Shown piece after piece: positions 37,648 to 46,461 of a stretch of 64,000 nucleotides of DNA. The notes under the pieces are model-generated. The model was not told the DNA's origin, searched no databases, and saw nothing but the letters and a program-made list of their open reading frames with translations. The DNA is from Anabaena sp. PCC 7108 (lineage in GTDB: Bacteria; Cyanobacteriota; Cyanobacteriia; Cyanobacteriales; Nostocaceae): assembly GCF_000332135.1 (NCBI RefSeq), contig NZ_KB235896.1, forward strand, positions 124,001-188,000, in the 5' to 3' direction. The position numbers and the translations under genes were made by a program. The first letter of the stretch is position 1. Every line of letters starts with the position of its first letter.

Positions 37648-40600
37648 CTAGGTGAGATATTTCTCGACTATTTTTTGCATTTGTATCTCATAATATTCTT
37701 GAGGAATCAAGTTATTATCAAACAATTCTTTTAAACGTGCTAATTCTGAACGTAATTTGTCTTGATTATTGTTATTTTCTAGAGGAGAACTAGGAACTAT
37801 TTCCCCAACAATAGCTTTTTGAGTTCCTGTATTGTTTCTGGGTGGAAGTGAATTTTGATTTCTAAATCTTGCTTCCATCTTCTTCCAAAAACGATTTATT
37901 ACTCCTTCCCTAACTGTTGGTTGTATCTTGTCAGGTGACACATAGACTTTTTGGATATGGGGAAAATTAGGACTATCTTTGGGTATTTGCTTGAGCTTAT
38001 CTGGAAAATGACGCAGTTTCGGTAGATATTCATTTTCCCATAGTTTCGGATTATTTTGCATTTCCGAAATTACATCATCTAAAATCTTCTGTAAAGTATC
38101 CGCCATATTGCGATTATTTGCCAAATCTTCTAAAGATTGCATCCAGTTTGCACTCACCGCAGCAGTATAATAACTATCTTGGAACGAGTCATAATGTTGA
38201 AACTCTAATTCTTGAGTTTCGTAATTTGCTGTTAATAATTCCAATGCTAAACAAGGATAAAAAATATTCTCCACTTCTTCCATTTTTCCTGCATTAGGTG
38301 GGATAATATCAGGAAAGGAAGTGTAATAGTCATTATGCAAGAAATATTTGCCAGAATTTTGTTCTCGTAAATATGGGTTTCTCATTCTTTCCAAATTACT
38401 AATTAATCTCAAAGGAAATGCACCATACTCATTCACAAATAAAATTTCATCATCTGCTTGCATTGGTTTTAAAACAGTGTTTGAAACTCCTAAATCTTGA
38501 GTGAGTAAAGTTTTAAACTGTTTCACTTCTAATTCATCTGTATCTTTATATCCTACTAATTTACTACTTTTAGCAGGATCATCTCGGAAATAAGGATCAT
38601 TCAAATTTAAACGCAGCAAAGGTTGAGCTTCCTGCATAATTTGTGCTAAACGAGTTGAACGTGCAGCTAAGGAGTATTTTTGCATGAAGCGTTTAATCAC
38701 AGAAGTAACAATATTGCTACCTCGAAAAGCAAATAAACTATCAATTTTCAGATCAATTTCTTGTTTTAGCTGAGAGTGAGTAGTGCGTTCCATATTCAGG
38801 AAAAATGCCAAAGATGCTCCTCTGCCAGTTTCTTCGGTAAGTGCTGAACTTGCTAAGACTAATTGAGGACGAACATCATTTTCTGGTAAGATTGTTTGAT
38901 GACAAAGTTCTATATCCTCACTATCAAAAATTGCTTCTCCACTCATTTCATCAAAATTCAACTGTTTTAATTCTTGTTCCTCCTTCTCATAAGCACTTTG
39001 TAAGTCTTCTACTAAACTGCTAAAAGCAGCAACTTGTTTTTCTCTTTCTTGAACGTGCTTTTGTAACTGATTAACAATTTTCAGTGTTTCTTGTAAAACT
39101 GTTAAATTAAAATTATGCCTGATCAGTTTACAAACTTCCTGAATTACCTTTTTACATTCTTCTTGAAATTGGCTATTCTTTAAATTGCCAATCAGCATAA
39201 ATTTATTTTCCAGTTCTTCAATTATTTGATCAGTGTTATCCCACTTTCTTTCTACATCCTCTATGCGTTTCATTCCCCCAAAATCAGTTATTGATTCTTG
39301 CAAATCACGTTGATATTTATGCAATTCATGTTGCAGTGCTTCTAACCAGTTACGGCTGTTTTTAATAGAAAAGTTAGCTTCTATTGGTGTAAGTAGCTGA
39401 ATCAAATAATCATCAATGTTGGTGCTAAGTTCTTTGATAATTTTAGGAGCAGCTTGTATTAATTTGGTCAACCAATAACCGCGAATACTTTCAGTTTCTC
39501 CTGGTTGTACAGTACGGAACTGTTTATAAAATTCTGTCGCTAACTGTTGCCGTACATTTGCGCGATCATCCTTAGTTTTACATTCAGAGATTAACTTTGA
39601 TAATTTATTTTGCCAAGTTTTGATACTATTACTAAAAGTCTTATTAGATTCTTCTACAGATTCCGCTAATTTATTAATTAATCCATCTCGTTTTACTAAA
39701 TCATTATGCCAATGATTTTGAATCAAAAATTGCTCTAATAAGTTTGCAGGATCAGGGCTTTGACCTTCACCATTTAACCAAAATTTGACTAATTCTGAAC
39801 CGACTTTTGTTAAGGCTATTTGAATGATCGTATCACGAGGAAAATAAATCGCTGATAGTCCAAATGTTAAGTATCTTTGGCTATTAGGGCGTGGATGATC
39901 ATCATTCTTGATTAGATGTTCTTGCAAATTATCTCTGTTGCTTTTGACAGATGCTGCTAATTCACCAGAAAATTCTAAAGCAATTTTATGAGCAATTACA
40001 TTACATAGCTTACCTTGTGTAAGTATTGAATATTCTCCTAGTGTTTGATTACTTACTAAATAAGTATATTCAAATGGTGAACGTTGTTCTTGTACAGAAA
40101 CTAAATTTTGAGTATCATAACAAGCTTCAAATTTTGTGCCAGGAGAACTATAGTAATTGAGTTCTTTAAGGGCAGCATAAGTGTTAGAAATCATGCTCGT
40201 TGTATTACCATACAATTCTGGACTAATGACTAAATAGCCAAAAATGCAAGCGCCTTGTTCACCATAAATATTTCTCAGACTATAAGCAACATCTAAAAAC
40301 ATTCCGCTTCCTGTGCCACCACAAAGAGAACCGACCACAAAAATATTTAATCCTGCTTTTATTTCTAAACCTGATTGCAATAATAAAGATTCATGTCCTC
40401 TCGTCTTTTTTTCGGCTGTTTCAATGGCTACTTGAATTTTTTGGTAGTTGTGGAAAAAAGCCAGTCGTCCCACAGGTCTAATACCTTTTGCACCGTCTTC
40501 AATTGCTCTAACGTCTCGCAATAACTGAGGAGGAAACCAGATCCCAATATGGTCATAAGGTCCATAACTACTATATTCTGAACGCCGTTCTAGTCCTTCT

Positions 40601-40896
40601 ACAAACATGGTGACATCTTTAGATGACATGGTAGCACCGACTTTTTCAGATTCTTTAAAACTTAAATCAACGCCATGATATGTACTCCCAGTTCTAATAC
40701 CTGTGACTTGGGTTGCAGCTTTATCTGTGTCAATATGAACGAAACTAACAATTGGTAAATTATTTAAATCTCCATAGCGGTCAACAAGTAACCTTCTAAT
40801 TCGCATTAAAACATCTCTACCAGTTCCACCTAAACCGATACAAATTGTGCGATTAATTCCTCTAGATTGGGTTTCGTTTGCAGATGCTTGAGTCAT
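37648..40896 (-). CDS. Large tubulin/FtsZ-like GTPase with C-terminal SHOCT-like helix pair
   Basis: The 1082-residue protein starts with a tubulin-like (PF13809-type) GTPase domain. The nucleotide-binding first loop is GLGGTGRDVLMRIRR (21-35), an acidic segment HIDTDKAA follows at 54-61, and the tubulin signature is GGTGSGMF (193-200). Residues about 370-690 are mostly helical and coiled coil. A C-terminal part of unclear fold follows. The last 35 residues (ELARLKELFDNNLIPQEYYE) look like a SHOCT oligomerisation motif. A good AAGGA Shine-Dalgarno precedes ATG 40894-40896. It starts 16 bp after the VWA gene. Far larger than FtsZ (about 420 residues), it is not the division protein. It may form filaments or rings tied to the envelope motor. 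Confidence 0.8.
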   Translation of the reverse strand: MTQASANETQSRGINRTICIGLGGTGRDVLMRIRRLLVDRYGDLNNLPIVSFVHIDTDKAATQVTGIRTGSTYHGVDLSFKESEKVGATMSSKDVTMFVEGLERRSEYSSYGPYDHIGIWFPPQLLRDVRAIEDGAKGIRPVGRLAFFHNYQKIQVAIETAEKKTRGHESLLLQSGLEIKAGLNIFVVGSLCGGTGSGMFLDVAYSLRNIYGEQGACIFGYLVISPELYGNTTSMISNTYAALKELNYYSSPGTKFEACYDTQNLVSVQEQRSPFEYTYLVSNQTLGEYSILTQGKLCNVIAHKIALEFSGELAASVKSNRDNLQEHLIKNDDHPRPNSQRYLTFGLSAIYFPRDTIIQIALTKVGSELVKFWLNGEGQSPDPANLLEQFLIQNHWHNDLVKRDGLINKLAESVEESNKTFSNSIKTWQNKLSKLISECKTKDDRANVRQQLATEFYKQFRTVQPGETESIRGYWLTKLIQAAPKIIKELSTNIDDYLIQLLTPIEANFSIKNSRNWLEALQHELHKYQRDLQESITDFGGMKRIEDVERKWDNTDQIIEELENKFMLIGNLKNSQFQEECKKVIQEVCKLIRHNFNLTVLQETLKIVNQLQKHVQEREKQVAAFSSLVEDLQSAYEKEEQELKQLNFDEMSGEAIFDSEDIELCHQTILPENDVRPQLVLASSALTEETGRGASLAFFLNMERTTHSQLKQEIDLKIDSLFAFRGSNIVTSVIKRFMQKYSLAARSTRLAQIMQEAQPLLRLNLNDPYFRDDPAKSSKLVGYKDTDELEVKQFKTLLTQDLGVSNTVLKPMQADDEILFVNEYGAFPLRLISNLERMRNPYLREQNSGKYFLHNDYYTSFPDIIPPNAGKMEEVENIFYPCLALELLTANYETQELEFQHYDSFQDSYYTAAVSANWMQSLEDLANNRNMADTLQKILDDVISEMQNNPKLWENEYLPKLRHFPDKLKQIPKDSPNFPHIQKVYVSPDKIQPTVREGVINRFWKKMEARFRNQNSLPPRNNTGTQKAIVGEIVPSSPLENNNNQDKLRSELARLKELFDNNLIPQEYYEIQMQKIVEKYLT

Positions 40897-40912
40897 GGTT
40901 TTTCCTTGAATA

Positions 40913-42061
40913 CTATTTTTTAATTTTGATAGAAATCTCGTGATCGCGTTGGCGTTTATCTGGACAATTTAGTGTAAAATTAGAACTAGAGATAAGAGTC
41001 CGTGATGTAATTTTTTTGTTGTTAAGTTCAATTTTTGCATCTTCCTTTGGCACTAAATAAAGCTTTTCTCCTTTACGTTCTAAATATGCTTTAATGTCTC
41101 CACCTCTAAAGTCAATAGAATGTATACAGCTAGAATCATCTTCACCAATTGCGATTTTTTTATGATTTGCTAATCTACATATTTTTTCTTCATCTTCTCC
41201 ATCATCTTCTAACTTGATTCGCACTTCCCATTTTTTTTGTAGTCTGGCAAATCTGAATATACTCCAAATTCCGGATACCAATATTAATAATAAAATGAAA
41301 CTGGGAAGCCATAGCTGTTTAATTAAATAAGGATTAACTAAACAAGTTTCTTGATTTCCTGGTGCTGGTGTACAAAATTCTTGAACTGTAGAGTTAATGT
41401 CTATTACAGATAGTTTATAATCTTTATTATCTTGGTTTTTAATAATAAGCGATCGCTCTTTTAAATGTAAAGATTGAATCCAATTTTGTCGCTCTTGACT
41501 TTCCGTAGATTCTGCTATTCTAAAAGGACTATTAGCAGGAGTTTCTATCCAAATTTGGGAAGTAATTCCTGGTTTAGTCAATAATGGTGCATCAGTAATC
41601 CAAACAACTGACTGCGGCTTAATTGGTTGATTTTTTGAGAGGCGATTTTGATTAATCTGTGCTATGGCTTGATAAACAGTTAATTCTGCTCTTTGAATAT
41701 CTGTTCCGTAGCGGTTAGGATCATAGTTAAAAGGAATTTTTGCTAAGACTTTATCAATATTTTCTATATTTTTATTACTAAAATATATTGGCGTTCCTAA
41801 TGGATTTTCTAGAGATATAACTTCATCAAAAACTAAATCTTGAGCAAAAGGAACAATGTAAACAGAATCTCCAGGTTTGAGGCTGTCTTCAACTATCTGA
41901 CGTAAGCGAATACGTCCTTGGTCATTTAAACCCACACTTTCCGTTACATCAATGGCTAAAACAACATCACGTTTACCCCCACCCAAGAGGGATACTAACT
42001 GTAAGCCATTTTTTTGTGTGTCAGTCAGTGGTTGTCCAGGGAGAATTTTTGTTATATTCAC
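40913..42061 (-). CDS. VWA-domain membrane protein
   Basis: The 382-residue protein has an N-terminal von Willebrand A domain (about 30-215) with MIDAS residues D38-V-T40-E-S42 (DxTxS variant), a TD pair at 120-121 and Asp157 in VVWITDAP. A pair of cysteines (230, 240) precedes a single transmembrane helix at about 247-270. A basic segment (RFARLQKKWEVR) and a 110-residue C-terminal domain follow. The start is GTG at 42061, with an in-frame stop two codons upstream, so no signal peptide can be added. The positive-inside rule would place the tail in the cytoplasm and the VWA outside, but topology is uncertain. It is the first of the four tightly packed genes. Confidence 0.8.
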   Translation of the reverse strand: MNITKILPGQPLTDTQKNGLQLVSLLGGGKRDVVLAIDVTESVGLNDQGRIRLRQIVEDSLKPGDSVYIVPFAQDLVFDEVISLENPLGTPIYFSNKNIENIDKVLAKIPFNYDPNRYGTDIQRAELTVYQAIAQINQNRLSKNQPIKPQSVVWITDAPLLTKPGITSQIWIETPANSPFRIAESTESQERQNWIQSLHLKERSLIIKNQDNKDYKLSVIDINSTVQEFCTPAPGNQETCLVNPYLIKQLWLPSFILLLILVSGIWSIFRFARLQKKWEVRIKLEDDGEDEEKICRLANHKKIAIGEDDSSCIHSIDFRGGDIKAYLERKGEKLYLVPKEDAKIELNNKKITSRTLISSSNFTLNCPDKRQRDHEISIKIKK

Positions 42062-42188
42062 AAATTATATATACGGTTTATTCTGTATTTTATCTGACAA
42101 TTGCCATTGATGAAAGCGCATTGTGTCAAAAAAATAATATTTACGATTAAAAATTCTTTTATGTTTTTTTATTTCTTTCTTGCCTTAC

Positions 42189-43898
42189 TTAAAATAGAAA
42201 ATAGTTAATAGTGAGGTAAAAACCTTGATCTTGTAAGGTTTCATCACTTGCTTTCACATCGATGAGGGGGATACCATAATCTAAACGCGCATTTAACTTA
42301 TCGCTCATTTGCCAGATTAACCCTAAACCTGTACCTAATAAATTATTTGATTGGGAATTTGCTTTTTCTCCCGCATAGTTCCACCCTACCCCAAAATCAA
42401 GGAAGGGTGCTACCTGTAAAACTCCTTTTGCTTCTGGTATACGCAGAATAGGAATACGTAATTCTGCTGAGGCGATCGCACCGTTATCTGTTAAGATTAA
42501 GTCTTGACGATAGCCTCGCACGCTTCTAACTCCACCAATTCCGATCTGTTCTAGAGATAGTAATGAATCTGTGGATATCTGAATATCGGAACGCAGAATT
42601 AACAAGGTTTCTGGTGCTAATGAACGCACATATTGCCCTTGTCCTCTCCAGGCAAAAAAGCGGCTATCTGGTGCATTATTATTTACTGTAGCACCAAAAA
42701 TATCTGTACCTAAAGAAAATTGCGATCGCGCTGCTAAAACTTGACGAGGACTCCTTTGCACATATTCTTGAAAAAACCGCAAACTGGAAACGCTGGTTTC
42801 TCCCTGATTATTCGCTCCTGGAGATAGGGGAAATCCCTCTTTTAACAGGGAAGTTTGGCTTTCTTGTCGGGAAAAAGTTAACCCTAATGCTATTTCTTGA
42901 TTTGGTTTTTGAATAATGGGTTGACGATATGTGAGTTCATAAGTGCGTGATTTTCCCGCAATATCTAGGCGATTAAATGGCTGTTCAATCACGTTAGTAT
43001 TAGTTACACCTGCTGTAAATTCAATTGTGCCATTGTGGGCATTGATGGGTAAAGTATAATTAGCATCAAAGGCATTACTCCCATCACTGTTTGTATAAGA
43101 TAACTCTAATCCATCACCCCAACCAAGTAAATTGCCTTGATTAATTTTAATACCCCGTCGTAAACTACCCACGCTGGGAGAACGATTGTTATCCATAAAT
43201 ATTTCACTAGTAAGTGTATCTGCTTCTTTGACTCGCACTTGTAACCGACTTTGTTGGGGACGACTTCCGGCTTGGAGTTCAGCAGAAATATTCGCAATTA
43301 GGGGGTTGAGTTGCAGTATTTGTAAGGCTTCTAATAATTTGTTGCGGTTGAGGGGTTTTTTAGTGGCAATTTCTAAACGCGATCGCAGATAATTAGCATT
43401 GAGGCGACGATTACCGATAATCTGAATTTCTATTAATTCCCCTTCGATAATCCGAATTTTTACCACTCCTCCAGTTCTAGGAAAGCTTTGATTAGCCAAA
43501 ATCACCGCACCAGAATTGATATATCCAGCTTCGACATATTTTTGCGTTACTGCTGTCTCTACTGCTATGAGTTCCGCAAAGGTAATTTCCCTGTCTGTAA
43601 AGGGCTTGGTGACTTCTGCAAGTTGGCGATTGCTAAAAGCAGTATTTCCCTCAAATTCAAAGCCTTCTACGCGAATTGTACCGGGAATCTGTGGCAATAT
43701 GTTCCCAGGTTGCAGAGTGGGTGGATTGGTTTCTAGAGGAGTAGGTAGAGATTTTTTAGGCTGAATTGGGCTGAATTCGCGGTTTTTTGGGATAACAGGG
43801 TCAGGTCTTTGAACGATATAATCGGTAATTTCCATATTTTTTGTCTCACGCAGAGGCGCAGAGGCGCAAAGAGGAATCAATAGTATGTCTAAGTACAT
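42189..43898 (-). CDS. ShlB/FhaC/HecB-type outer-membrane transporter (TpsB-like)
   Basis: The protein of about 550-570 residues has a proline-rich linker (30-70), two POTRA domains (about 72-225; IRVEGFEFEGNTAFSNRQL, then GELIEIQIIGNRRL) and a 16-strand barrel. The barrel carries the RGYRQD motif (VRGYRQ, needed for secretion) and ends in Phe (YLTINYFLF). It would export the TpsA-like exoprotein encoded 7 kb downstream on the same strand. The N-terminus is odd: no normal signal peptide is seen. The frame from 43898 begins MYLDILLIPLCASAPLRETK, partly encoded by a CGCAGAGG intergenic repeat; an internal ATG at 43835 has no signal at all. Export may be impaired. Confidence 0.82.
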   Translation of the reverse strand: MYLDILLIPLCASAPLRETKNMEITDYIVQRPDPVIPKNREFSPIQPKKSLPTPLETNPPTLQPGNILPQIPGTIRVEGFEFEGNTAFSNRQLAEVTKPFTDREITFAELIAVETAVTQKYVEAGYINSGAVILANQSFPRTGGVVKIRIIEGELIEIQIIGNRRLNANYLRSRLEIATKKPLNRNKLLEALQILQLNPLIANISAELQAGSRPQQSRLQVRVKEADTLTSEIFMDNNRSPSVGSLRRGIKINQGNLLGWGDGLELSYTNSDGSNAFDANYTLPINAHNGTIEFTAGVTNTNVIEQPFNRLDIAGKSRTYELTYRQPIIQKPNQEIALGLTFSRQESQTSLLKEGFPLSPGANNQGETSVSSLRFFQEYVQRSPRQVLAARSQFSLGTDIFGATVNNNAPDSRFFAWRGQGQYVRSLAPETLLILRSDIQISTDSLLSLEQIGIGGVRSVRGYRQDLILTDNGAIASAELRIPILRIPEAKGVLQVAPFLDFGVGWNYAGEKANSQSNNLLGTGLGLIWQMSDKLNARLDYGIPLIDVKASDETLQDQGFYLTINYFLF

Positions 43899-44118
43899 AA
43901 AAACTGCTTTAATTTCAAAATTATTAATTCATAGGATTTAAGTTGGGTTTTAGTTCTTCGGTTTTTATCATCAGTATTAACAAGTATTTATGCTAATGTG
44001 ATGATGTAAATTAAATATCTGGATAAAAAATTAAATTAAATTTAAATTAAATTTAAATTATACAGAGAAACCCATTAAATTAGTGAAAGTAATAAATTTA
44101 TATTCAGGCTAGATCAAA

Positions 44119-45033
44119 ATGCGTCTAGAGCAGTTGCAAGCCTTTTTGGCGATCGCTAAAACTGGCAGCTTTCAACAAGCCGCAAAACAATGTGGTGTGA
44201 CTCAATCAACTATTAGTAGGCAAATTCAGGGACTAGAAGCAGATTTGGGAGTAGAATTATTTCATCGAAGCACCCATGCTAAATTGACGTTAGGGGGTGA
44301 ACGTTTACTTCCCCGTGTCCGTAAAATTTGCCAAGAATGGGAGTCCGCTACACAAGAATTAACAGATTTAATGGGGGGAAAGCAACCAGAACTATGTATT
44401 GCAGCGATTCATTCGGTCTGTGCTTATTACTTACCACCAGTGTTACAAAAGTTTGGTCATGATTATCCAGAAGTACAATTGAGGGTAACATCATTAGGAA
44501 GCGATCGCTCTCTCAAAGTTCTCAAAGATGGTTTAGTCGATTTAGCAATTGTCATGCACAATCGCTTTTTAATCTCTGGTAAAGAAATGGCCGTAGAAGT
44601 TCTATATGATGAACCCATAGAAGTCTTAACCGCAGCTAATCATCCCCTAGCTAAATATGAATCTATCCCTTGGTTGGAATTAATTCGTTATCCTCAAGTA
44701 GTATTTAAAGATGGCTATGGAATGCAACGTCTAATTCAAGATCGATTTGAACAGATGGAAGCTAAACTCCATGCAGCTTTGGAAGTAAATACTTTAGATG
44801 CTTTTCGGGGAGTAGTCCGTCAAGGAGAACTCATTGCTTTACTACCTCATTCAGCATTAATAGAAGCCAGATATGATCCTACTCTTGCAGTTCGTCCTCT
44901 AGCTAACAATAGCAATTTAGCTGATAATTCGAGTTTAACTCGGCGGGTAGTCATGGTAACAACTCAAGACCGTCTCCAGATTCCCCCAATTCAGCATTTT
45001 TGGCAACTCGTCAAGGATAATATTCATTTATAA
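44119..45033 (+). CDS. ntcB: LysR-type regulator, probably NtcB
   Basis: The 304-residue LysR protein has an N-terminal winged helix (MRLEQLQAFLAIAKTGSFQQ, then VTQSTISRQIQGLEADLG) and a C-terminal inducer-binding domain of two Rossmann-like halves (about 90-300). The opening closely resembles cyanobacterial NtcB, the nitrite-responsive co-activator of the nir operon, as far as I can judge from memory; other LysR types remain possible. It is unlinked from nirA here, about 40 kb away. Upstream, 44030-44061 is an AT-rich tandem of TTAAATTTAAAT-like words that may overlap its promoter. Confidence 0.65.
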   Translation: MRLEQLQAFLAIAKTGSFQQAAKQCGVTQSTISRQIQGLEADLGVELFHRSTHAKLTLGGERLLPRVRKICQEWESATQELTDLMGGKQPELCIAAIHSVCAYYLPPVLQKFGHDYPEVQLRVTSLGSDRSLKVLKDGLVDLAIVMHNRFLISGKEMAVEVLYDEPIEVLTAANHPLAKYESIPWLELIRYPQVVFKDGYGMQRLIQDRFEQMEAKLHAALEVNTLDAFRGVVRQGELIALLPHSALIEARYDPTLAVRPLANNSNLADNSSLTRRVVMVTTQDRLQIPPIQHFWQLVKDNIHL

Positions 45034-45373
45034 ATTCATCCAGAACTTTCTGTTTTTAAATTTGGGAGTTGGAGCAAATTTCTCAACAACTTCAATATAT
45101 TTAGGTAATATAGTAATTGAAAAGTTTGAAAGTCTATTTATGTCTAAGAGAATGTTTTAAAAGTTTTGTTTCTGTAGTAGTGAATTATAGCAATTCCCAT
45201 TTAAGTGAGGTACAAGCAGTAATAGTTAAACACAGATGGACGCAGATAAACGCAGATAATTTTGTACTCCATTAGACTAGGAAATGCTATATATTCACGA
45301 GTAAGAGCAATAATTTAGACTTTTCAAACAACCTCTAAGTTTGATCATTCAATTGATATCCTAACCATATTCT
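45034..45373. other. 340-bp intergenic region, no gene seen
   Basis: The spacer between the LysR gene and the GST gene contains the dispersed repeat ACGCAGATAAACGCAGATAA near 45234-45258, with relatives at 31993-32030. Otherwise it is AT-rich with no open frame or hairpin that I would call a terminator. Confidence 0.5.
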
Positions 45374-46072
45374 ATGATTGACCTTTACTATTGGACTACA
45401 CCCAACGGCCATAAAATTACCCTATTTTTGGAAGAAGTTGGAATACCCTATAACGTTATTCCGGTAAATATTGGTGCAGGAGACCAGTTTAAACCGGAGT
45501 TTCTGAAGATTTCTCCCAATAATCGTATTCCTGCAATTATTGATCACCAACCTGCTGATGGTGGTGAACCTATTTCTGTTTTTGAGTCTGGAGCAATTTT
45601 ACAGTATTTGGCAGACAAAACTGGAAAGTTGATGCCAACAGATATTCGCGGTCGTGTAGAGGTTCTGCAATGGCTGTTTTGGCAGATGGGGGGATTGGGT
45701 CCAATGGCAGGACAAAACCATCATTTCAGCCAATATGCCCCGGAAAAAATTGATTACGCCATTAATCGCTATGTCAAGGAAACTGGACGATTATACGCTG
45801 TTTTAAATAAACGATTAAGCGATCGTGAATTCATTGCTGGGGATTATTCCATTGCCGATATTGCCAGCTATCCCTGGATTGTACCTTACGAACGACAAAG
45901 TCAAAAGCTGGAAGATTTTCCTCATCTACAACGCTGGTTTGAAGCAATTAAAGCCCGTCCAGCAACTATTCGAGCTTATGAGAAAGCTGAGGCTTTCAAA
46001 AATCAGCAAATCAGTCCCGAACAATCACGAGATTTGTTATTTAATCAGTCTGCCAATACTGTTAAGCCGTAA
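45374..46072 (+). CDS. Glutathione S-transferase family protein (YfcG/YghU-like)
   Basis: The 232-residue protein has an N-terminal thioredoxin-like domain (DLYYWTTPNGHKITLFLEEV, then NNRIPAI and the glutathione-binding FESGAILQYLAD) and an all-helical C-terminal domain (WLFWQMGGLGPMAGQNHHF, then DYSIADIASYPWI). These motifs place it in the Nu-class-like disulfide oxidoreductase group including E. coli YfcG and YghU. It is probably cytoplasmic and involved in redox protection. It is monocistronic. Confidence 0.92.
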   Translation: MIDLYYWTTPNGHKITLFLEEVGIPYNVIPVNIGAGDQFKPEFLKISPNNRIPAIIDHQPADGGEPISVFESGAILQYLADKTGKLMPTDIRGRVEVLQWLFWQMGGLGPMAGQNHHFSQYAPEKIDYAINRYVKETGRLYAVLNKRLSDREFIAGDYSIADIASYPWIVPYERQSQKLEDFPHLQRWFEAIKARPATIRAYEKAEAFKNQQISPEQSRDLLFNQSANTVKP

Positions 46073-46461
46073 TCAAAAATTAAATATTGATCCCAAAGGC
46101 TTTACGTTTTAGGTAATGAGATATCGCCATTAATGTCAGGGAACTCCAAAAATAAGTAGGTGGGCGTTAAAAATTGTCGTTGGGGTCAGGCAGGGAGCAG
46201 GGGGCTTTCTAGCAGGGGGAAAGAGGGTTTCACCCCTATTTACTTTTCTTCACATACCTTTAAATTTTTCTGTTTACCTACTTAAATTATCCAATTTCAC
46301 AGCATCTTATTGCCCTAAAAGCGATGGTCTTTTATTTGGAAGTCCCTTTTTGGAGTCATCCCATTTCTTTATGAGGCTGTGCCGAATTTCCTAACCTTGT
46401 TTTTCATTATCTGTGTCGCGCCAGTTGCTACAAGTCGGGAAACCCGCACAAAAATTGACAA
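46073..46461. other. 389-bp intergenic region, no gene seen
   Basis: The spacer between the GST and TrpD2-like genes contains a G-rich stretch (CAGGGAGCAGGGGGC near 46188) and no convincing gene, tRNA or palindrome. It presumably contains the terminator of the GST gene and the promoter of the next gene. Confidence 0.5.

Noticed and set aside
37648-40896. Cell-division FtsZ
   Set aside because: The protein is 1082 residues long, with a divergent GTPase and long coiled coils, and lies outside any division cluster; it belongs to a separate tubulin-like group.
42062-42188. Sigma-70 promoter for the VWA-tubulin-motor operon
   Set aside because: TTGACA and TATAAT words occur on the minus strand but not at acceptable mutual spacing or distance from the start codon.
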